From an uncultured SAR86 cluster bacterium (GTDB lineage Bacteria; Pseudomonadota; Gammaproteobacteria; Magnimaribacterales; TMED112), in NCBI GenBank assembly GCA_902585315.1, contig CACIDC010000003.1, forward strand, positions 31,164-95,163: 64,000 nucleotides of DNA. The letters are read 5' to 3'. The notes beneath the pieces were generated by a model, which searched no databases, had not been told where the DNA came from, and saw only the letters and a program-made list of their open reading frames with translations. The position numbers and the translations under genes were made by a program. Below are positions 24,474 to 34,682 of the stretch, piece after piece; position 1 is the first letter of the stretch; each line of letters starts with the position of its first letter.

Positions 24474-25818
24474 CAGTCTTAAAAATTTGTCTCCATTAGA
24501 CGGAAGATATCAAAATAAAACCAAACAAACTCGCGAAATATTTTCTGAGCATGCTCTTATAAAGGAGAGGATTAGAGTTGAAATTCAATGGCTCAACTAT
24601 TTTTTAACTCATTTTAAGCCTGAACTACTATCAGAACAGACAAAGAAAAAAATCAATGCATTAGACAAAAATGTTTCAGAAACCTTAATTGAGAGAGTAA
24701 AAGAAATTGAAAATGTAACAAATCACGACGTAAAGGCGGTTGAACTTGCTGTTGCAGAACAATTTGAAGAATCTGAGGAAATCCAAAGTTTAGTTCATAT
24801 TTTTTTAACATCTGAGGACGTAAATAGCTTGAGTTACGCATTAATACTTAAAAATGCACATTTTGTGCTTATAGAGTGGATCGAACAAATTATTTCAGCT
24901 CTTGAGGATTTGGTTGAAAAAAACAAAGAAGTTGCAATGTTAGCTAGAACCCATGGGCAGCCTGCCTCCCCCACTACTTTAGGTAAAGAATTGAATGTTT
25001 TTGCAACTAGATTAAAGAAAGAAAAAAGTTCTTTAAGTAAAAAGAAGTTTTATGCAAAATGGGGTGGTGCTACTGCCAATTATAATCCACACCTGCTAGC
25101 TTACCCTGAGGAAGATTGGGTGAATCATTCCAAAGATTTCTTGAGTAATTTGGGTGTTGAGCTTACGAAGGTAGCTACACAAATAGAACCGCACGACTAT
25201 ATGGCTGATCTATTTCAAAACATCCAAAGAATAAACAATATTATGCTTGATTTAACTCAGGATATTTGGAGCTATATTGCTTTTGATTATTTCTCACTCA
25301 AAATGAAAAATAATGAGGTCGGTTCATCAACTATGCCTCACAAGATCAACCCGATTGATTTTGAAAATGCTGAGGGAAATCTTGGCCTTTCGAATGCAAT
25401 TTTAAATCACTTAACACACAAGTTGACAGTCTCAAGATTACAAAGAGATTTATCTGATTCTACTGTATTGAGAAATATCGGAACTGGATATGGATATTTA
25501 GAGATTGCAGTTTCTTCAACCCTTACGGGCTTATCAAAACTTGAAGCCAATACCTTGGAAATTTCAAAAGATCTTGATGAAAGGTATGAATTACTGGCGG
25601 AAGCTCTACAAAGTTTTTTGAGACTTGAAGGAAAAAAAGACGGTTACGATCAAGTAAAAAAATTATCAAGAGGAATGAAAATGGATAAAGATATCTATTT
25701 AAAAGCAGTTGAAGACCTCATAGAAAATGAAGATTATAAGGAGATACTAAAAAGACTAACCCCTAGGGAATACCTAGGTATTGCCAGTGAATTAGCAGAG
25801 AAAGATGATGAAATTTAA
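24466..25818 (+). CDS. purB: Adenylosuccinate lyase
   Basis: PurB cleaves SAICAR and adenylosuccinate in purine synthesis. The 450-residue protein matches the E. coli subgroup: SPLDGRYQNK at the start, ARTHGQPASPTTLGKE around the general acid/base histidine, and the flexible signature loop GSSTMPHKINPIDFENAEG, with catalytic Ser at 287/288. It overlaps mnmA by 8 nt upstream and malate synthase by 14 nt downstream, an unusual link between nucleotide synthesis and the glyoxylate bypass. Confidence 0.96.
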   Translation: MNDSLKNLSPLDGRYQNKTKQTREIFSEHALIKERIRVEIQWLNYFLTHFKPELLSEQTKKKINALDKNVSETLIERVKEIENVTNHDVKAVELAVAEQFEESEEIQSLVHIFLTSEDVNSLSYALILKNAHFVLIEWIEQIISALEDLVEKNKEVAMLARTHGQPASPTTLGKELNVFATRLKKEKSSLSKKKFYAKWGGATANYNPHLLAYPEEDWVNHSKDFLSNLGVELTKVATQIEPHDYMADLFQNIQRINNIMLDLTQDIWSYIAFDYFSLKMKNNEVGSSTMPHKINPIDFENAEGNLGLSNAILNHLTHKLTVSRLQRDLSDSTVLRNIGTGYGYLEIAVSSTLTGLSKLEANTLEISKDLDERYELLAEALQSFLRLEGKKDGYDQVKKLSRGMKMDKDIYLKAVEDLIENEDYKEILKRLTPREYLGIASELAEKDDEI

Positions 25819-27379
25819 AAATAAAAACCCCGAAAATACCGAAATTATTTTCACAGATGAAGCAAACAAATTTGTTCAAGATTTGCACAGCAAATTTAGT
25901 TCTAGGATTGAGGATTTGCTTGAGGAACGTTTGAAGAAACAAGCAAAATTCAATGCCGGTGACTTGCCGGATTTCCTGGATGAAACAAAAGAAGTTAGAA
26001 CGAGTGAGTGGAAAGTAAGAGATATTCCAGCCGACCTGCTAGATAGAAGAGTTGAAATTACCGGACCTGTTGATAGAAAGATGATAATAAATGCCCTAAA
26101 TGCTGATGTGAAAGTCTTCATGGCAGATTTTGAGGACTCATTGAGTCCAACATGGGATAACGTTGCTAACGGCCAAAAAAATCTATACGACGCGATAAGA
26201 AGAACTATTACGTTTGAAAATCCTTCAAATGGAAAGAAATATGCTCTCAATGACGAAACAGCTACGTTGATGTGTAGGGTTAGAGGATTACATTTAAAAG
26301 AGAAAGGTATTGAGATTAATGGTGTGAACCCTCACGGTTGTTTGTGTGATTTTGGTTATTATCTTTTTCATAACGCGAAAGAACTAGTCAATAGAGGTTC
26401 AGGACCATATTTTTATATTCCAAAACTACAAACACATCTTGAGGCACGGCTTTGGAATGAGGTCATTGATTATGCAGAGGATCAGTTAAATTTACCCAGA
26501 GGGACAGTGAGGGTTACTTGTTTAATTGAAACTTTACCTGCAGTCTTTGAAATGGACGAAATTCTTTTTGAACTTAAAGACCACATTGTCGGATTAAATT
26601 GTGGAAGATGGGATTACATTTTTAGTTATATAAAAACTTTTCAAAACCATAGCGACAGGCTGCTTCCGGATAGATATCAAGTCGGCATGGCTCAACCTTT
26701 TCTTAATGCTTACTCTCGCCTTTTGATTAAGACGTGCCATAGAAGAGGCGCTTTTGCTATGGGAGGTATGGCAGCTTTTATTCCTTCAAAAGATCCAGAA
26801 GAAAATGCCATTGTTACTGAAAAAGTTCTTAGTGATAAAACTCTCGAAACAGAGAATGGACATGATGGCACATGGATCGCTCACCCTGGATTGGCAGATA
26901 TAGCTAATAATGTTTTTACAAACGCTTTTGAAATCGATAGCACAAATCAGCTTCATATTCTCCGTGAAGACGATCAAATAACCCAAAAAGACTTAATTGA
27001 GCCTTGTGAAGGCAGTTTTACTGAAGAATGCTTCCGAACCAACATAAGAGTTACATTGCGTTACATCGAGGCTTGGCTTAGAGGAGTGGGTTGTGTGCCG
27101 ATCTATGGTTTAATGGAAGATGCTGCAACAGCCGAAATTTCTAGAAGCTCATTATGGCAATTGGTTAAACACAATGTCGAGCTAGATACTGGATTAATGT
27201 CCACCAAAGACACATTTGAAAAACTATTAGATGAAGAATACAATGTTGTCCTAGAAGAGGTTGGGCAAGACTCTTTGAACTCAGGTAAGTTCGTTGAAGC
27301 TAAGTCGCTATTAAAAGACTTGGTGTTGAGCGACGAATTAACTGATTTTCTCACACTGCCCGCATACAGGAGTATATAA
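25805..27379 (+). CDS. aceB: Malate synthase A
   Basis: Condenses glyoxylate with acetyl-CoA to malate in the glyoxylate bypass. The 524-residue length and text fit isoform A rather than G: DFEDSLSPTWDN (magnesium-binding region), RVRGLHLKEKG with the catalytic arginine, IPKLQTHLEARLWN, and the GGMAAFIPSKDP segment near the end of the barrel. ATG-ATG at 25805/25808 overlaps purB by 14 nt. aceA begins directly after its stop codon. Confidence 0.95.
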   Translation: MMKFKNKNPENTEIIFTDEANKFVQDLHSKFSSRIEDLLEERLKKQAKFNAGDLPDFLDETKEVRTSEWKVRDIPADLLDRRVEITGPVDRKMIINALNADVKVFMADFEDSLSPTWDNVANGQKNLYDAIRRTITFENPSNGKKYALNDETATLMCRVRGLHLKEKGIEINGVNPHGCLCDFGYYLFHNAKELVNRGSGPYFYIPKLQTHLEARLWNEVIDYAEDQLNLPRGTVRVTCLIETLPAVFEMDEILFELKDHIVGLNCGRWDYIFSYIKTFQNHSDRLLPDRYQVGMAQPFLNAYSRLLIKTCHRRGAFAMGGMAAFIPSKDPEENAIVTEKVLSDKTLETENGHDGTWIAHPGLADIANNVFTNAFEIDSTNQLHILREDDQITQKDLIEPCEGSFTEECFRTNIRVTLRYIEAWLRGVGCVPIYGLMEDAATAEISRSSLWQLVKHNVELDTGLMSTKDTFEKLLDEEYNVVLEEVGQDSLNSGKFVEAKSLLKDLVLSDELTDFLTLPAYRSI

Positions 27380-28660
27380 ATGAATTTAAGTGACCAGGTC
27401 GCGGCATTAGAAAAAGATTGGGCTGAAAATCCAAGATGGAAGCACGTTAAAAGACCATACACAGCTGAAGAAGTTGTTAAGTTGAGAGGTTCTCTACAAC
27501 CAGAATGTACATTAGCTAGAAAAGGAGCAGAAAAGCTTTGGAACTATCTATTTACAGAGGAATACATTAATTGCTTGGGCGCGTTGACTGGTGGTCAAGC
27601 TGTTCAGCAAGTCAAAGCAGGAGTTAAAGCTATTTATTTGTCAGGATGGCAAGTTGCTGCTGATAATAACTCGGCTGGAACAATGTATCCTGATCAATCG
27701 CTTTATCCTGTAGATTCTGTACCAAAAGTTATATCCAGAATAAATAATGCATTTCGAAGAGCAGACCAAATAGAATGGATGAATACCAATGGAAAACCAA
27801 AAGTGGACTATTTTGCGCCCATCATTGCTGATGCGGAAGCCGGCTTTGGTGGAAACTTAAATGCATTTGAATTAATGAAAAAAATGATTGCGGCTGGTGC
27901 AGCAGGAGTGCATTTTGAAGATCAATTAGCAAGTGTCAAAAAATGCGGACATTTAGGAGGAAAAGTTTTAGTACCTACTCAAGAGGCTGTTCAAAAACTT
28001 ATTGCAGCAAGATTGGCAGCAGATGTATCTGGGACACCTACAATATTAGTAGCAAGGACAGACGCCGACGCTGCTGACTTAGTTACTTCAGATATTGATC
28101 CACTGGATAAGCCTTTTTTAACAGGTGAGAGAACTTCTGAAGGTTTCTTTAGAAGTAATGCTGGATTAGATCAAGCAATTGCTAGAGGGCTTGCATATGC
28201 GCCCTACTCTGATCTTGTATGGTGTGAAACCTCAAAGCCTGATCTTGAACAAGCTAAAACTTTTGCTGAAGCGATCAAGAAAGACCACCCAGAAATCATG
28301 TTGGCTTATAACTGTTCTCCTTCCTTCAACTGGAAAAAGAATCTTGATGAACAGACCATTGCTAAATTCCAAAAAGAACTTGGAGCAATGGGTTATAAAT
28401 TTCAATTCATTACACTAGCTGGAATACATTCTATGTGGCACAGTATGTTCAGTTTATCGAAAGAATATGTAACTGATGGCATGTCAGCCTATGTAAAACT
28501 ACAGGAGCAAGAATTTGCTGATGCTGATAAAGGCTATACATTTGTATCCCACCAACAAGAAGTTGGCACTGGATATTTCGATGCTGTAAATAACTGTATT
28601 CAAGGAGAAGAAAGTTCAACTTCAGCATTACGAGGTTCTACAGAAGAGGATCAGTTTTAG
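27380..28660 (+). CDS. aceA: Isocitrate lyase
   Basis: Splits isocitrate into succinate and glyoxylate. The 426-residue protein carries the signature [11 protein letters not shown] with catalytic Cys189, the metal-site DAEAGFGG segment, [23 protein letters not shown] near the N terminus, and [12 protein letters not shown]. It abuts aceB with no gap, and with AceB makes a complete bypass that allows growth on acetyl-CoA sources such as fatty acids. Regulation by AceK or IclR cannot be seen here. Confidence 0.97.
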   Translation: MNLSDQVAALEKDWAENPRWKHVKRPYTAEEVVKLRGSLQPECTLARKGAEKLWNYLFTEEYINCLGALTGGQAVQQVKAGVKAIYLSGWQVAADNNSAGTMYPDQSLYPVDSVPKVISRINNAFRRADQIEWMNTNGKPKVDYFAPIIADAEAGFGGNLNAFELMKKMIAAGAAGVHFEDQLASVKKCGHLGGKVLVPTQEAVQKLIAARLAADVSGTPTILVARTDADAADLVTSDIDPLDKPFLTGERTSEGFFRSNAGLDQAIARGLAYAPYSDLVWCETSKPDLEQAKTFAEAIKKDHPEIMLAYNCSPSFNWKKNLDEQTIAKFQKELGAMGYKFQFITLAGIHSMWHSMFSLSKEYVTDGMSAYVKLQEQEFADADKGYTFVSHQQEVGTGYFDAVNNCIQGEESSTSALRGSTEEDQF

Positions 28661-28676
28661 AAAAAATCTCTTTCTT

Positions 28677-28697
28677 AACTTGCAGTTTTTCCAAGTT
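28677..28697 (+). terminator. Weak hairpin after aceA
   Basis: AACTTG (28677-28682) pairs with CAAGTT (28692-28697) over a 9-base loop, followed by ATTTTAAA. It may end the mnmA-purB-aceBA transcript, but the stem is short and the U-run poor. Confidence 0.3.
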
Positions 28698-28726
28698 ATT
28701 TTAAAGTAAAACTTTTAGGAGAAAAT

Positions 28727-29350
28727 ATGTTGAATTTCAAAAATTTAGTTTTAACTTTTGTTTTTATTGCTGGTTCGCTATTTGCTGAAGATCATGGTGC
28801 GATGAAAGCAAAAAAAGATGGTTACTCTGTCAAATGGCAAATAAAAGCTTTTTCAAGTGCAGCACCTGATTTCATTGCCGACTATGCAACAGTCATCGGT
28901 GTAGACGGTAGCGTATTAAAAGAAGGAACAAACGGCTGGACATGCGAGTCTTTCATGCCAATGCCAGAAGGTGGTTTTCCAAGTGCCCACCATGCAGCAC
29001 CTGCATGTTCTGACAAGAATGCAGTAGCATGGGCAACAGCTTATAAGGCTAATGAGGTCCCAAAACTTGAGGCTGACGGTTGGATTTGGATGCTACATGG
29101 TGATCTAGGAGTAGATAACTTTACTCTTGGTACAGATGGGCAGAAAGATGCTGGTCATGAACATTATATTGAATCTGGACCGCACATGATGTTGATGCCC
29201 AAAGATCCTTCTTCTCTAGACGGATTATCGACTGATTATACAACTGGTGCCCCATATGTCATGTACAGTGGTACGCCTTATGTGCACATGATGATTCCAC
29301 TTGAAAATTATTACGATTATCAGCCAGAATCAAACCCAAAAAATAATTAG
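28727..29350 (+). CDS. Secreted protein of unknown function
   Basis: A 207-residue protein with a clear signal peptide (cleavage near SLFA-ED, residue 20) and a strong AGGAG site 7 nt before the ATG, unusual for this window. The mature protein has only two cysteines, Cys73 and Cys94, which could form a disulfide, and many His, Met and aromatic residues (AHHAAPAC, GHEHYIESGPHMMLMP, PYVHMMIPLENYY). I do not recognise a named family. The His/Met-rich segments could bind a metal, but that is speculation. It follows aceA by 66 bases and is closed by a good terminator, so it probably has its own well-expressed message. Confidence 0.8.
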   Translation: MLNFKNLVLTFVFIAGSLFAEDHGAMKAKKDGYSVKWQIKAFSSAAPDFIADYATVIGVDGSVLKEGTNGWTCESFMPMPEGGFPSAHHAAPACSDKNAVAWATAYKANEVPKLEADGWIWMLHGDLGVDNFTLGTDGQKDAGHEHYIESGPHMMLMPKDPSSLDGLSTDYTTGAPYVMYSGTPYVHMMIPLENYYDYQPESNPKNN

Positions 29351-29370
29351 TATCAATTATTTTTATAATA

Positions 29371-29395
29371 AAGCCGCTTTTAGTAGCGGCTTTTT
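29371..29395 (+). terminator. Rho-independent terminator
   Basis: AAGCCGCT (29371-29378) pairs perfectly with AGCGGCTT (29385-29392) across a 6-base loop and runs into TTTTT. This is the clearest intrinsic terminator in the window; it ends the unknown secreted gene and separates it from the FG-GAP lipoprotein. Confidence 0.9.
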
Positions 29396-29417
29396 CATGT
29401 ATATTAAAAAGACAGAT

Positions 29418-31232
29418 ATGAAAAAATTTGTTTCCTTTTTTATAATTTTTTTACTGTCGGCTTGTGGTGGAGGTGGCGAATCCTCTGCACCAACACCAGT
29501 ACCAACACCAACGCCTACTCCAGCACCTACCCCAGCACCAACACCGTCCCCTACCCCAGCACCATCAATTGCAACTGGAAAATATGTAAAGAGTGATGGT
29601 TCAATAATTTATGTAGAGAATAATTTAAATACCCTCTTTAACACTCCAGTTGAAGCAACCTTTTCTTTGAGAAAACACGGGGGTTATACCTATCCTGGAT
29701 CTGCTAATGGTGAGGTAATTGAATTTCCTCCTGGTTGGTATGGTGATCAAATTCTAACTTGCAGAAATGCAGATCTTAACGGTGATGAATATCCTGACAT
29801 AGTTGCACAATCCACTAGCGGTTGGCAAGCACAACCAACTTCGCCCGATGAGGATAAAGCTAACCCTGAAAGACGTCCACGAGTTCACCTAATGGTTAAT
29901 GATGGAAATGGCTTTTTTAAAAGCGGCTTATCTCTAATGTCAAATAATGATTATTATCGAATACATAGCTACAAAGATGTATTTCTGGCAGATCTTAATA
30001 ATGATGGTCTAGACGATATTCTTACTGGCTCAGGAGGTGGTGGGCCTCTGTTATATGAAACAATCGATGATGGAATTTTAATATTAATGAGTGATGCTGA
30101 AACAGGAAAATACTCCGACCAAACCAGCCTCATCGATTTTCCACGAATAACAAGGGACAGGGGGGAATTTACTGAAGAAGTACTAGCTCTCGCTGGTGTT
30201 GATTTATTTGTAGCTGCAGATATCAACAACGATGGTTGGAAAGACCTTGTTACCATGGCCGTAGCAGGTGGAGAGCGTGGTGCTTTTCCATTGGTTTTAT
30301 TAAATCAAGAGGGAGCTGGATTTGTACCTTGGACTAGATTTACAAATGATGATGACCCTATAAAACCAAATCAGTGGACATCTTCACGAGGCGGCAAGGT
30401 GGTTGATTTTGATAATGACGGTGACGATGATGTTATCGTGCTTTGCTACTCAGATTGCTGGAATAGTCAATCTGAGTTTTATGATGAAAGCCGTAATAAT
30501 GGTTTTATTTTAATTAACAATAATGGCAATCTTTTAAAAGAAGATATTATTCATTTTCCTGTTGGTACTTTAGGTCAAGTTAACAAAAATGATGCCCTTG
30601 ATGTTGGAGATATTAACGGAGATGGTTTTCCAGATATTGTCATATCACAAGGCAAGCTAGACCCCTACTACATTGATAGAGATTTACAAATACTAATTAA
30701 TCAAAATGGCGAGTCCCTAATTGACGAAACTAGTGAAAGGATTGTGAACTTGAGGAATGATTATAATGGCCATCCGGAGGGACATACTTATCTTCTAGAT
30801 TATGATAGTGATGGGGATTTAGATATCTTTGATTTTCAAGCAAACGTACGTAATGGCATCTCACAATGGAATACAAATGCTCCAACTCAAGAAGATCAGA
30901 CTTACCCATATTGGAAGAATGGTGGTGTCTTATTTATCAATGACGGAAATGGTTTTTTTTCAAGTCTTGAGGACGATCAAACATCTACAGGCGAATTACC
31001 GAATTTGTTTGAACCATGGCAATTTTCCACATTCAATGAGCCATATTTTGTTTGTCCTGTAAATTTTGGGGGTTCCTTTGGTTACGGATTTGGTTTTTCT
31101 GGGAGTGCTGGAGAACAAGCATCAAACATTATTTATCCTGAAGGAGAAATGTATGAAGATTATAATGCCAGTAGTTTCGCAACTGGGCGCAAATTATCCG
31201 AGGAAGATGACTATCAATCTTGGTATTATTGA
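29418..31232 (+). CDS. FG-GAP/VCBS-repeat lipoprotein
   Basis: A 604-residue predicted lipoprotein. The ATG at 29418 gives a signal peptide ending in the lipobox LSAC with Cys16; the longer upstream frame would cross the terminator and lose this. A Pro-Thr linker (residues 25-49) leads to at least six FG-GAP-type calcium loops, for example DLNGDEYPDIV (119-129), DLNNDGLDDIL, DINNDGWKDLV, DFDNDGDDDVI, DINGDGFPDIV and DYDSDGDLDIF, which imply a beta-propeller. Such proteins are often surface-exposed and adhesive or substrate-binding. It converges on nqrM, 6 bases beyond. Confidence 0.85.
   Translation: MKKFVSFFIIFLLSACGGGGESSAPTPVPTPTPTPAPTPAPTPSPTPAPSIATGKYVKSDGSIIYVENNLNTLFNTPVEATFSLRKHGGYTYPGSANGEVIEFPPGWYGDQILTCRNADLNGDEYPDIVAQSTSGWQAQPTSPDEDKANPERRPRVHLMVNDGNGFFKSGLSLMSNNDYYRIHSYKDVFLADLNNDGLDDILTGSGGGGPLLYETIDDGILILMSDAETGKYSDQTSLIDFPRITRDRGEFTEEVLALAGVDLFVAADINNDGWKDLVTMAVAGGERGAFPLVLLNQEGAGFVPWTRFTNDDDPIKPNQWTSSRGGKVVDFDNDGDDDVIVLCYSDCWNSQSEFYDESRNNGFILINNNGNLLKEDIIHFPVGTLGQVNKNDALDVGDINGDGFPDIVISQGKLDPYYIDRDLQILINQNGESLIDETSERIVNLRNDYNGHPEGHTYLLDYDSDGDLDIFDFQANVRNGISQWNTNAPTQEDQTYPYWKNGGVLFINDGNGFFSSLEDDQTSTGELPNLFEPWQFSTFNEPYFVCPVNFGGSFGYGFGFSGSAGEQASNIIYPEGEMYEDYNASSFATGRKLSEEDDYQSWYY
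29490..29564 (+). repeat. Pro-Thr coding repeat
   Basis: Short repeats encoding alternating Pro-Thr and Pro-Ala-Pro-Thr between the lipid anchor and the propeller of the FG-GAP lipoprotein. Likely an extended spacer; such low-complexity DNA tends to vary in length between strains. Confidence 0.75.
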
Positions 31233-31238
31233 TAAGCT

Positions 31239-31397
31239 TTAATCTTTGACTTTGCCACAAACTTGGCAAGTCTCACCCTTTGATAGGTACACCCCACCAC
31301 AACTTGGGCTTAGAGGCTTATTTTTAACAATCAAACCTATAGCCATCCCACAAATTGATAAGGCAACTACTAGAAAAGCTAAAATGGTGTTAATCAT
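31239..31397 (-). CDS. nqrM: NqrM, Na+-NQR maturation protein
   Basis: A 52-residue gene. The product starts [27 protein letters not shown], a single membrane helix, then SCGG and CQVC motifs with cysteines at 33, 44 and 47. This is the NqrM (DUF539) pattern: a GMAIG turn, S-CGG, and a C-x-x-C end. NqrM is needed to deliver or assemble the iron centre of NqrD/NqrE. The ATG overlaps the apbE stop as ATGA, which matches the usual nqrF-apbE-nqrM order. It ends 6 bases from the convergent FG-GAP gene. Confidence 0.9.
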   Translation of the reverse strand: MINTILAFLVVALSICGMAIGLIVKNKPLSPSCGGVYLSKGETCQVCGKVKD

Positions 31398-32194
31398 AGG
31401 GATATCATACTCCAATTGGTTGATTGAATGGAATCACCACTATTCGTTATGAAAAATACTCCTAAGTTATTCTTCTCTGCAATATCTAACCCTTTTTCTT
31501 TACCGAGAACGTATAAAGCTGTTGCCCAGGCATCTGCTGACGCAGCATCACTTGACGCCACTGTTACAGATATTAAATCTCTTGGACCCTTCCCCCAAAT
31601 GTGATTTGGTTCACGGTATTCTCCTGAAGTTGCTATTGAAATACCTTTTGAGGGGACATTAAACGCAATATAAGGGCTTTTTTTACTATCTGATGGTTGT
31701 TCTATACCAAAAATCCATTCGTCGCTAAATTTCAGCCCTTTTGCTCTAATCTCACCACCAATTTCAATGAAATAGTTGTTTACGCCATTTTTCTCGATAA
31801 GTTCAGCAATTTTATCGATTGCATATCCTTTTCCGATCGCAGAAAAATCAAAACCATTGGCATCATTTGGTGAAAACGCACCTTCACTTAGGTTGCTTAT
31901 CTCATTGGATAAATTAAATAAATTTCTAAATTCGTCAGACCAAACCCTGCTAGGGTCTTCGTTTATTAGTGAAATTTCAGATGTGTTTTTATAAGTTGAA
32001 AAGACATAGTCAATTCTGTTTAATTCTGCCTTAATCTGAGTATCCAAAAAACTGTAACTTTTATTTTCAGCTATTTTTATTGAATAAGTGGTGCCGTAAA
32101 TTTCTCCTCCAAAATTTTGCATTATTGGAGCAGAGCAGCTTGTTACTAACAATAAGATAAGAAAACTTAATGTTCTAGCCACCAAAGTCATCAA
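31394..32194 (-). CDS. apbE: FAD:protein FMN transferase
   Basis: ApbE covalently attaches FMN to threonines of NqrB and NqrC. This 266-residue protein is a predicted lipoprotein (LVTSC lipobox, Cys20), so it acts on the periplasmic side. Family text: [41 protein letters not shown], and [19 protein letters not shown], the metal- and FAD-binding region. The start overlaps nqrF by 20 nt. Its substrate motifs are present in NqrB and NqrC of the same operon. Confidence 0.95.
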   Translation of the reverse strand: MMTLVARTLSFLILLLVTSCSAPIMQNFGGEIYGTTYSIKIAENKSYSFLDTQIKAELNRIDYVFSTYKNTSEISLINEDPSRVWSDEFRNLFNLSNEISNLSEGAFSPNDANGFDFSAIGKGYAIDKIAELIEKNGVNNYFIEIGGEIRAKGLKFSDEWIFGIEQPSDSKKSPYIAFNVPSKGISIATSGEYREPNHIWGKGPRDLISVTVASSDAASADAWATALYVLGKEKGLDIAEKNNLGVFFITNSGDSIQSTNWSMISL

Positions 32195-33398
32195 GCATTA
32201 TATTTTCTGGTTCAACGCCAAGGTCTGTTAGCATTTTAATACAGCTAGAATTCATGATTGGCGGACCACAAAGATAATATTCACAATCCTCAGGAGCATC
32301 ATGTTTAGCTAAGTACTCATCTTGTGTGACTTGGTGAATAAAACCTGTTAACCCTTCCCAATTATCCTCTGGCAATGCATCCGATAGAGCTATGTGGAAG
32401 GAAAAATTTTCGTGCTCTTCTGCAAGTTTTTCAAAATCCTCTTTGTAAAAAATTTCTTTCATACTTCGTGCACCGTACCAGTAGGAAATTTTCCTATTGG
32501 AATTCAGTCTAATTAACTGATCAAAGATATGTGACCTCATTGGGGCCATACCTGCACCACCACCAATGAAGACCATTTCATTCTCTGTTTCTCTCGCAAA
32601 AAATTCTCCAAAAGGACCAAATACTCTGACTTTGTCGCCCGGTTTCAGACTGAAGACATAAGAAGACATAACACCAGGAGGAAAGTCTGTACCCGGTGGT
32701 GGAGATGCCACTCTAATGTTAAATTTTAGCACCCCTTCTTCGAGTGGAAAATTAGCCATGGAGTAAGCTCTTATTAGTGGCTCCGGATTGGTTGCCACAT
32801 TATCCCAAATTTTGAATCTATCCCAATCTTCATGATATTCCTCTGCAATATCGAAATCTTTGTAGTTTATTGCTTCAAAGGCAGGAGCTTCCAACTGTAC
32901 GTAACCACCTGCTCTAAATTTTACGTTTTCGCCTTCTGGCAATTTAAGAACTAGTTCTTTTATAAAAGTAGCAACATTATCATTTGAAACTACTTCACAC
33001 TCCCATTCTTTAACTCCAAAAACTTCTTCTGGTATTTGAATTTTCATATCGCTTTTGACAGCAACCTGGCAAGACAAACGCCAGTTATCTGTTTGTTGTT
33101 TATAGTTGAAATGTGATTGTTCGGTCGACAAAATTGAACCACCACCATCTGTAACCTGACACTTGCATTCAGCACAGGTGCCACCTCCACCGCATGCTGA
33201 TGCTAAGTAGATATTTTTTGATGCCAGAGTACTAAGAAGCTTTCCACCAGCTGGGACAGAAATGCTTTTTTCAGGATCACCATTTATTTCAATTGTCACT
33301 TCTCCTGTTGAAACTAATTGCGATCTTGCAAACATTACAAATGCCACAAGAATAGCAACAATCAATGTGAAAGATAAAATTCCTAAATAAATATCCAT
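32175..33398 (-). CDS. nqrF: Na+-translocating NADH:quinone reductase subunit F
   Basis: NqrF oxidises NADH. One N-terminal membrane helix (about residues 4-24) is followed by a ferredoxin domain with [2Fe-2S] ligands Cys69, Cys75, Cys78 and Cys110, then an FAD domain (RAYSMANFP) and an NADH domain ([13 protein letters not shown], ending [10 protein letters not shown]). The 407-residue length is standard. It overlaps nqrE by one base and apbE by 20. Confidence 0.97.
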   Translation of the reverse strand: MDIYLGILSFTLIVAILVAFVMFARSQLVSTGEVTIEINGDPEKSISVPAGGKLLSTLASKNIYLASACGGGGTCAECKCQVTDGGGSILSTEQSHFNYKQQTDNWRLSCQVAVKSDMKIQIPEEVFGVKEWECEVVSNDNVATFIKELVLKLPEGENVKFRAGGYVQLEAPAFEAINYKDFDIAEEYHEDWDRFKIWDNVATNPEPLIRAYSMANFPLEEGVLKFNIRVASPPPGTDFPPGVMSSYVFSLKPGDKVRVFGPFGEFFARETENEMVFIGGGAGMAPMRSHIFDQLIRLNSNRKISYWYGARSMKEIFYKEDFEKLAEEHENFSFHIALSDALPEDNWEGLTGFIHQVTQDEYLAKHDAPEDCEYYLCGPPIMNSSCIKMLTDLGVEPENIMLDDFGG

Positions 33399-34006
33399 TA
33401 GAGCAGAATCCCTCCAAATGACATAAAACCAAAACTCATTAAACCAACTATTATAAAAGTTATACCTAGTCCTCTTAACCCCTCTGGTATATCACTATAT
33501 TTTAACTTTTCTCTGATTCCTGCCAAGAGCACAATTGCTAAAGCCCATCCAAATCCAGCACCGAAACCATAAACTACACTCTCAGAGAAGTTATAGTTCT
33601 TTTCAATCATAAATAAAGATGCTCCCAAAATTGCGCAGTTTACTGTGATTAATGGCAAAAATATACCAAGGGCGTTATAAAGAGCTGGAACATACTTATC
33701 CAAGAACATCTCAAGTATTTGCACAGCTGCAGCTATAACACCAATGTATGTTATCAGCCCGACAAATTGTAAATTGGTATTTTCTAATCCTGCCCACGAT
33801 AATGCACCTTCTTTCAAAACAAAGTTATAAATTAAATTATTCAAAGGGACAGTAATGGTTAAGACAACAATGACTGCTATACCTAAACCAAATGCAGCTT
33901 TTACTTGTTTCGAAATTGCAAAGAATGTACACATGCCTAAAAACAGTGACAGTGCTATATTTTCAATAAATACTGTTCTAACAAACAAACTTAATAAGTC
34001 AGCCAC
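33398..34006 (-). CDS. nqrE: Na+-NQR subunit E
   Basis: A 202-residue membrane protein with six helices, homologous to NqrD in inverted topology. Conserved cysteines in LGMCTFF and TVNCAILG are the ligands of the intramembrane iron site shared with NqrD. It starts 8 nt inside the end of nqrD. Confidence 0.96.
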   Translation of the reverse strand: MADLLSLFVRTVFIENIALSLFLGMCTFFAISKQVKAAFGLGIAVIVVLTITVPLNNLIYNFVLKEGALSWAGLENTNLQFVGLITYIGVIAAAVQILEMFLDKYVPALYNALGIFLPLITVNCAILGASLFMIEKNYNFSESVVYGFGAGFGWALAIVLLAGIREKLKYSDIPEGLRGLGITFIIVGLMSFGFMSFGGILL

Positions 34007-34682
34007 TTTGCACCTCTTTCTTTACCGTTAATGGTTTAAATGTATGAGCTTTGAGTGGATTTTCATCCTCTTCAACCTGACTTTTACTAAAAGATCTAAT
34101 CACCCAAATCATTATTCCAATAATAATGAATGAGCTTGGTGGTAATAATAAAAAATTATTTACCTGATAGCTGTCTGGCATTACTTGTACACCAAAGAAT
34201 GTACCATTACCAAAAATTTCTCTTACAGTAGCCACAACAAGCAATACAAAGCTATAACCTAAACCATTACCAAAACCATCCAACATACTTTTAATTGGCG
34301 GGTTTTTCATGGCATATGCTTCAGCTCTTCCCATTACAATACAATTTGTGATGATAAGGCCAACAAACACCGATAATTCCTTACTAGCTTCATAGGCATA
34401 AGCCTTTAGCAACTCGTCAACGATAATGACTAAGGAAGAGATGATAGTCATTTGTACGATTATTCTTATGCTATCTGGTATGTAGTGTCTAATTAAAGAG
34501 ATAAAAAAGTTTGAGAGCGTTATAACAGACGTTAATGCTATGCACATTATCAAAGTTACATCCATTTTTACGGTTACTGCTAAAGCAGAACATATTCCCA
34601 AGATTTGAAGTGCTATAGGATTATTTTCAATTATAGGTGTAAATAAAAGCTTTCTTGTTTCTTTAGCAGGTATAGCCTTCAT
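33999..34682 (-). CDS. nqrD: Na+-NQR subunit D
   Basis: A 227-residue, six-helix membrane subunit. Cys31 (LGICSALAV) and the cysteine in [12 protein letters not shown] fit the iron-ligand positions paired with those of NqrE. A hydrophilic C-terminal tail extends the usual length slightly. It overlaps nqrC by 4 nt and nqrE by 8 nt. Confidence 0.96.
   Translation of the reverse strand: MKAIPAKETRKLLFTPIIENNPIALQILGICSALAVTVKMDVTLIMCIALTSVITLSNFFISLIRHYIPDSIRIIVQMTIISSLVIIVDELLKAYAYEASKELSVFVGLIITNCIVMGRAEAYAMKNPPIKSMLDGFGNGLGYSFVLLVVATVREIFGNGTFFGVQVMPDSYQVNNFLLLPPSSFIIIGIMIWVIRSFSKSQVEEDENPLKAHTFKPLTVKKEVQSG

Noticed and set aside
29301..29417. N-terminal extension of the FG-GAP lipoprotein overlapping the preceding gene
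   Set aside because: It crosses a strong terminator and hides the lipobox; ATG 29418 gives a normal lipoprotein signal.
29490..29564. Repeated units at the Pro-Thr region as a possible CRISPR-like or mobile repeat
   Set aside because: The repeats are 6-12 nt, coding and in frame; no spacers or cas genes exist nearby.
31246..31452. Plus-strand 68-residue frame opposite nqrM
   Set aside because: It is the shadow of nqrM and the apbE end; the minus strand carries recognisable NqrM motifs.
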